From positions 1 to 8,337 of the forward strand of contig CAJCHQ010000135.1 of the NCBI GenBank assembly GCA_903970295.1: a stretch of 8,337 nt of DNA, given 5' to 3'. Of this stretch, positions 5,025 through 8,337 are shown piece after piece. The notes beneath the pieces are model-generated. The model was not told where the DNA came from. It saw only the letters and a program-made list of their open reading frames with translations, and ran no database searches. A program made the position numbers and the translations under genes. Each line of letters opens with the position of its first letter. The stretch's first letter is position 1. This DNA comes from Bryobacterales bacterium (GTDB lineage Bacteria; Cyanobacteriota; Vampirovibrionia; Obscuribacterales; Obscuribacteraceae).

Positions 5025-6959
5025 ATGCTTACTAATAATCGAGACGAGAACGATTTAAACCGCGCTCCGGGCGCTGATGAAGCTTCTCCGGTGCGCGAAA
5101 CACAACAGAGTTCATTCTCCTCTGCGAACCAATTTGACTCTGGCTGTGCCATCGCCAATCGATTGAAGCCTGCTGACCTTAGCCGCGAATTGGAATTAGA
5201 CACGATTATTAGTGGACAGTACAGAGTCTTGGCCAAATTAGGTTCTGGCGGGATGAGTCATGTCTATCTCTGTCAGGACATTCTGTTGAAAAGGATCGTG
5301 GCGATCAAACTGCTGCGCTTCGAGATCTCGCCGGAATGTACAAGCGGAAAACGCTTCAGGCGAGAAGCACAAATCGTAGCTATGCTGGATCAACCAAACA
5401 TCGTTAAGCTATATGGACTGCATTTTTCGGAAAAGCAGCAACCGTTTATCGTGATGGAAGCTATCGATGGGGAATCCCTGCAGAAGGTTATCGAAAAGAG
5501 CGGTCGCCTAAAGCTGACTAGAACAATCAGGATTGTCTCGCAAATCTGCAGTGCCCTATCTTCTGCGCATGCTCTTGGGGTCGTGCATCGAGATCTCAAG
5601 CCAAGCAACATCATGGTCATCAATGCTGGTCTCAACAACGAAAGTATTAAACTTCTGGATTTCGGCATAGCCAAAATCGTCGATGATCAGCGATTGAGGA
5701 CGACCAGGACCGGCGAAGTTCTCGGCAGTCCGGTCTATATGAGTCCCGAACAAGCGCTGGGGCAATCGGTGGACGAGAAATCCGATCAATATTCGCTTGG
5801 CTGTTTGATTTTCGAGTTGCTCACTGGCCGACCTCCATTTGTATGCGATAACTCTCTGGCGATGATGCTGGCTCACGTAAACCAGCCCCCTCCTTCTCTC
5901 TCGGAGGTCAGCCTAAGGACATTTCCATTGCAGATTGAACTTGCTGTGGCAAAGCTCCTTGAGAAAAATCCCGCCGATCGATTTGCGACAATTGAAGATG
6001 TTGCCTTGGCCTTTGCTGGCAAAACAATAGCGCAGCAGCGATTTGGCAAAAGGCTGCGGGCAATTCCTTTTCTCGAGCCGGCTGTCATAGCTCTTGTGCT
6101 CATTTCCTTAATTACCTTTGTTACGTTGCGGACTCGCGTCGATTCGCCAGGTCAATCAAAAAATTTCGAAAGTCAGAGAGTGCCACGCAATCTTTCCAAT
6201 GAAGAGATTGATATATTCAATCGCCTTCAATCTGATCCGATGACGAGCTCAATGGATTTAACAAACAAGAAGATCAGTGACCTGGGGATGAAAGCTTTAT
6301 CCGGGCTGCGTTTTGTTGAGCGAGTAAACCTTTCAGGCTGCTATCGACTTACGGATATGGGGTTGAAATATCTTGTCGGTTGGCCATTGCGGTTTTTGTC
6401 TGTGAAGGGGACCAAATTGAGTGATGACGGGATGCAGGCAATTAGTTCGATCTCGACACTCGAGTATTTGGACTTGAGCGACACGGACGTAGGCAATGCT
6501 GGCTGCCGCTTCCTAGCGCGTCTTAGTAAATTGACAGCGCTCCGATTGAGCCGCACTTCAATAAATGGTGCCGCCCTGAAGTCTGTAGCTAAGCTAACGA
6601 ATTTAGAGGAACTTTTGCTTAATGGCGATGACATAAGCGGGCATTTGGGCGCACTTGAGCCTCTCCAACTGCGAGAACTGCAAATGACGGCCGCCGGCTT
6701 GAATGATCAGGACCTGGAGAGTGTCTCTAAAATGAAGTCATTGCTGGAGCTGAATCTCTCTCAAAACAAGGGTGTTACGGATGCTGGATTGTTCAAGCTG
6801 ACGCAACTGAGCAATTTGCGATATTTGAATATTTCAGAATGCTCCGTGAGCGAGAACGGGGTGCGAAACTTCAAAGCGATGATCCCACGATGCAGGGTTT
6901 CAACCAAGGACAGCGAGAGTGAGAGCGTAATTAAATCACTTCAGTCAGACTTGCGCTGA
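5025..6959 (+). CDS. Transmembrane Ser/Thr protein kinase (PknB type) with extracellular leucine-rich repeats
   Basis: A 644-residue receptor-like kinase. Residues 1-65 are a polar linker. The kinase domain (about 66-330) has a glycine loop GSGGMSHV (73-80), catalytic K95 in VAIK, helix-C E114, HRDLKPSN (188-195) with catalytic D190, DFG at 212-214 and YMSPE at 238-242. An activation loop with T226, T227 and T229 resembles the autophosphorylation sites of PknB-type kinases. All essential residues are present. One membrane helix (about 350-369) separates it from about nine leucine-rich repeats (roughly 407-620, 23-25 residues each), several with the D.G...L pattern of cysteine-containing/RNase-inhibitor-like repeats. 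By topology the kinase is cytoplasmic and the repeats are extracytoplasmic. Usual PknB proteins carry PASTA domains here instead. The start is supported by GGA at 5016-5018, 6 bases upstream, and an in-frame TGA at 4998-5000. The ligand and substrates are unknown. Confidence 0.96.
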   Translation: MLTNNRDENDLNRAPGADEASPVRETQQSSFSSANQFDSGCAIANRLKPADLSRELELDTIISGQYRVLAKLGSGGMSHVYLCQDILLKRIVAIKLLRFEISPECTSGKRFRREAQIVAMLDQPNIVKLYGLHFSEKQQPFIVMEAIDGESLQKVIEKSGRLKLTRTIRIVSQICSALSSAHALGVVHRDLKPSNIMVINAGLNNESIKLLDFGIAKIVDDQRLRTTRTGEVLGSPVYMSPEQALGQSVDEKSDQYSLGCLIFELLTGRPPFVCDNSLAMMLAHVNQPPPSLSEVSLRTFPLQIELAVAKLLEKNPADRFATIEDVALAFAGKTIAQQRFGKRLRAIPFLEPAVIALVLISLITFVTLRTRVDSPGQSKNFESQRVPRNLSNEEIDIFNRLQSDPMTSSMDLTNKKISDLGMKALSGLRFVERVNLSGCYRLTDMGLKYLVGWPLRFLSVKGTKLSDDGMQAISSISTLEYLDLSDTDVGNAGCRFLARLSKLTALRLSRTSINGAALKSVAKLTNLEELLLNGDDISGHLGALEPLQLRELQMTAAGLNDQDLESVSKMKSLLELNLSQNKGVTDAGLFKLTQLSNLRYLNISECSVSENGVRNFKAMIPRCRVSTKDSESESVIKSLQSDLR

Positions 6960-7048
6960 ACACCGCGGCATTGAAACACCGCTCCGTCTCTAGCTTCTGC
7001 ATATCATCAAAGGGAATCAATGCTTTGCTGAGCAGAAAGAATCACTTA

Positions 7049-7969
7049 TCAGCGATAATGACGCCTTCCAGGCAAGATATAGACTGGCGGCGGAACTACG
7101 CCGGCGACATAGCTGTAGCTAGATGCATCTGCATAATTGTTGATCCCTGGATCTCCGCCATAATTGAAGCCTTGCTGATTGCCGCCTTGCGGATAATTGT
7201 AGCCAGGCTGATAGTTGTAAGCGCCGAGCACCGGCTGAACAGGAGAGTTGTAACCTGCCGGCACCAGCGGCATAAACCCGCCATGATGATGATAACGATC
7301 AAATGGACGACCACCAATCAAACCACCGACTAGCCCACCCATCGTTGCCACTATCGCTGGTCCGGCTTCCGGTGAAGGCATCGGCCGCGCATTGAAGTTC
7401 TCGGGCTGCGGGTAATATGGACGCGGATAACGGCTCTCCTCATAATGAGGAGGATGATGCAGTCGATGCTCCGGCATTACGCCCACACTAATAGCCGGTT
7501 CGACTGGTGGGGGAGGCGGTGCCGGAGCCATTTTCGCTTCCGTTGATTGGTTGCCGAAGATACGCAAATGCCAGGGGTGTTTGCCCAAGTCATCACCCCT
7601 CGAAATGTAATCGGGATTGAGTTCCAGCAAAGGATGCTGCTTTTTATTCAGTTCAATCAGTCGCTCGCTCTCGTGGTCGATCGCATCTTTTGTCGCTCTC
7701 AATCCCTTCATATGTAGGGCCCGTTCGGCGATAGAACGCAAACAGTCACCAGACTGCACTGTGTATAATCCAGCTTGATCGAGGCTGAGCGGTTGATGCA
7801 ATGTCGCCCGCATTTCATCTGTCCATTTCGGGTCGTGACCAGGATGCCAATCTCGCATATTTTGGCCGTGGTGCGATGCCTCGCGCAGTCGCTGGGAAGC
7901 TTCGGACTCCTGAGTCATAGAAGCATTGCCAGACAACAAGCGCACGTCTGAGTTAGAAGCTACATCCAT
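7049..7969 (-). CDS. LysM-like protein with glycine zipper and Tyr/Asn/Gln/Gly-rich tail
   Basis: A 306-residue protein. Residues about 68-128 fit a LysM-like fold: YTVQSGDCLRSIAERAL at 69-85 is the classic first half, and LIELN (104-108) with NPDYISRGDDL (118-128) the second, separated by an insertion of about 20 residues. LysM domains bind peptidoglycan or chitin-type glycans. A Pro-rich hinge (149-157) and a His/Pro/Tyr-rich stretch (167-189) follow. Then comes a hydrophobic segment (203-220) ending in GGLVGGLIGG, a glycine zipper that could insert in a membrane. The final 85 residues are rich in Tyr, Asn, Gln, Gly and Pro, with repeated YNY/FNY. No N-terminal signal peptide is seen, so the route to the envelope is unclear. 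AGGTG at 7976-7980 lies 6 bases before the ATG. A strong promoter candidate lies at 8096-8123. It converges with the kinase gene, with 89 bases between them and no clear terminator. Confidence 0.85.
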   Translation of the reverse strand: MDVASNSDVRLLSGNASMTQESEASQRLREASHHGQNMRDWHPGHDPKWTDEMRATLHQPLSLDQAGLYTVQSGDCLRSIAERALHMKGLRATKDAIDHESERLIELNKKQHPLLELNPDYISRGDDLGKHPWHLRIFGNQSTEAKMAPAPPPPPVEPAISVGVMPEHRLHHPPHYEESRYPRPYYPQPENFNARPMPSPEAGPAIVATMGGLVGGLIGGRPFDRYHHHGGFMPLVPAGYNSPVQPVLGAYNYQPGYNYPQGGNQQGFNYGGDPGINNYADASSYSYVAGVVPPPVYILPGRRHYR

Positions 7970-8095
7970 AAATTACACCTGCCTGCTAAAAGTTTGCTTT
8001 ATGCCTTGCCAGATCCAATAAAGCTAAGCTGCGTTCGCGGCAATGCTTAGACCTGTCGACTGCCGTAAGAATAGCCAGAATAAAATAACCAAGTG

Positions 8096-8123
8096 ATTAC
8101 AAAGCTGTTTGCGCAGTCGTCAA
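8096..8123 (-). promoter_or_regulatory. Promoter of the LysM-like gene
   Basis: On the minus strand TTGACG (8118-8123, 5 of 6 consensus bases) and TGTAAT (8096-8101, 5 of 6) are 16 bases apart. Transcription would start near 8089, giving a leader of about 120 bases before the ATG at 7969. It lies just beyond the stop codon of the second histidine kinase, which argues that the LysM-like gene is transcribed separately from it. Confidence 0.5.
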
Positions 8124-8155
8124 CAGAGTTGTCTGCCCATCAACACTAGAGAACG

Positions 8156-8337
8156 CTATCGCACCGATGCGACCGATGTGGGAAGAGTAAACCAAAAGAT
8201 GCTGCCACCAGATTTTCCGTCTCTGATGCCTATGGTGCCGTGATGACCATCAACGATCAATTTCGCTATCGCCAATCCCAGTCCGGTACCACCCGACGAC
8301 GTCACTTTGCTGCCAGGGGCTTGTTCGAAGGGGAGAA
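8156..8337 (-). CDS. Histidine kinase, C-terminal fragment (5' part outside window)
   Basis: Only the last 59 codons plus stop are in the window. The frame enters at the right edge and ends with TAG at 8156-8158. It carries the end of the HATPase domain: an F-box-like LPFEQ, then GGTGLGLAIAK (the G2 ATP-lid motif), and a final GSIFWFTLP. Over the 37 residues from GTGLGL to the terminal LP it aligns without gaps to the kinase at the left edge, with 22 identities by eye. Both have Gly where most kinases have Ala in the helix after G2 (V[ED]GHxG rather than VEAHGG). The family is clear, but the H-box, sensor domain and start cannot be seen. It was cut by the window edge, not by mutation. Confidence 0.93.
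   Translation of the reverse strand, partial: LPFEQAPGSKVTSSGGTGLGLAIAKLIVDGHHGTIGIRDGKSGGSIFWFTLPTSVASVR

Noticed and set aside
4832..5026. Minus-strand frame of 64 codons with a start overlapping the receptor-kinase ATG
   Set aside because: It covers the intergenic gap and reads reasonably, but there is no ribosome site and no domain, and the shared CATG start is easily due to chance. The longer 134-codon version runs antisense into the kinase gene.
6960..7048. Search for a bidirectional terminator between the kinase and the LysM-like gene
   Set aside because: TTCTGC and GCAGAA arms exist but are separated by a long loop, and no T-run follows. No intrinsic terminator can be supported.
6971..7333. 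Plus-strand frame of 120 codons
   Set aside because: It is antisense to the low-complexity tail of the LysM-like protein, whose biased codons keep the opposite frame open.

Overview
The window carries eight protein-coding genes, two of them cut by the window edges, on alternating strands. Most have their own intergenic region, so this looks like a run of single-gene units rather than an operon. Base composition looks roughly balanced by eye; I did not compute it. No tRNA, rRNA, insertion sequence, integrase or CRISPR array is visible. The mix of PAS-type histidine kinases, a membrane Ser/Thr kinase with extracellular leucine-rich repeats, a TadE-like pseudopilin, a LysM-like protein and lineage-specific secreted proteins suggests a bacterium with a large signalling and surface repertoire. 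The style recalls non-photosynthetic Cyanobacteria-related lineages (Melainabacteria/Obscuribacterales) or Planctomycetes. That taxonomic reading is inference from gene style only.

Layout from left to right: 1-767 (+) is the C-terminal catalytic part of a sensor histidine kinase. 1016-1471 (+) is a small secreted protein. 1581-2462 (-) is a DUF2199-domain protein. 2638-3306 (-) is a second secreted protein that shares an ungapped GWExxLVxxxxNLxxxxW motif, a YVKP element and a similar C-terminus with the first, so the DUF2199 gene lies between two paralogues. 3307-3673 is a divergent regulatory region with one promoter candidate per strand and three inverted repeats. 3674-4771 (+) is a TadE-like pseudopilin with an extra C-terminal beta-sandwich that resembles LecA/PA-IL-type lectins. 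5025-6959 (+) is a PknB-type kinase with one membrane helix and about nine leucine-rich repeats outside. 7049-7969 (-) is a LysM-like protein with a glycine zipper and a Tyr/Asn/Gln/Gly-rich tail. 8156-8337 (-) is the C-terminal end of a second histidine kinase related to the first; it runs off the window.

Taken together, the region pairs signalling (two histidine kinases and one LRR receptor kinase) with envelope and exported proteins (two secreted repeat proteins, one pseudopilin-lectin, one LysM protein). A link between surface display and signalling is plausible but is not shown by operon structure. The observations most worth following are the pseudopilin-lectin fusion, the paralogous secreted family with LPRxYVKPI/KADxNGS repeats, and the prion-like tail of the LysM protein.
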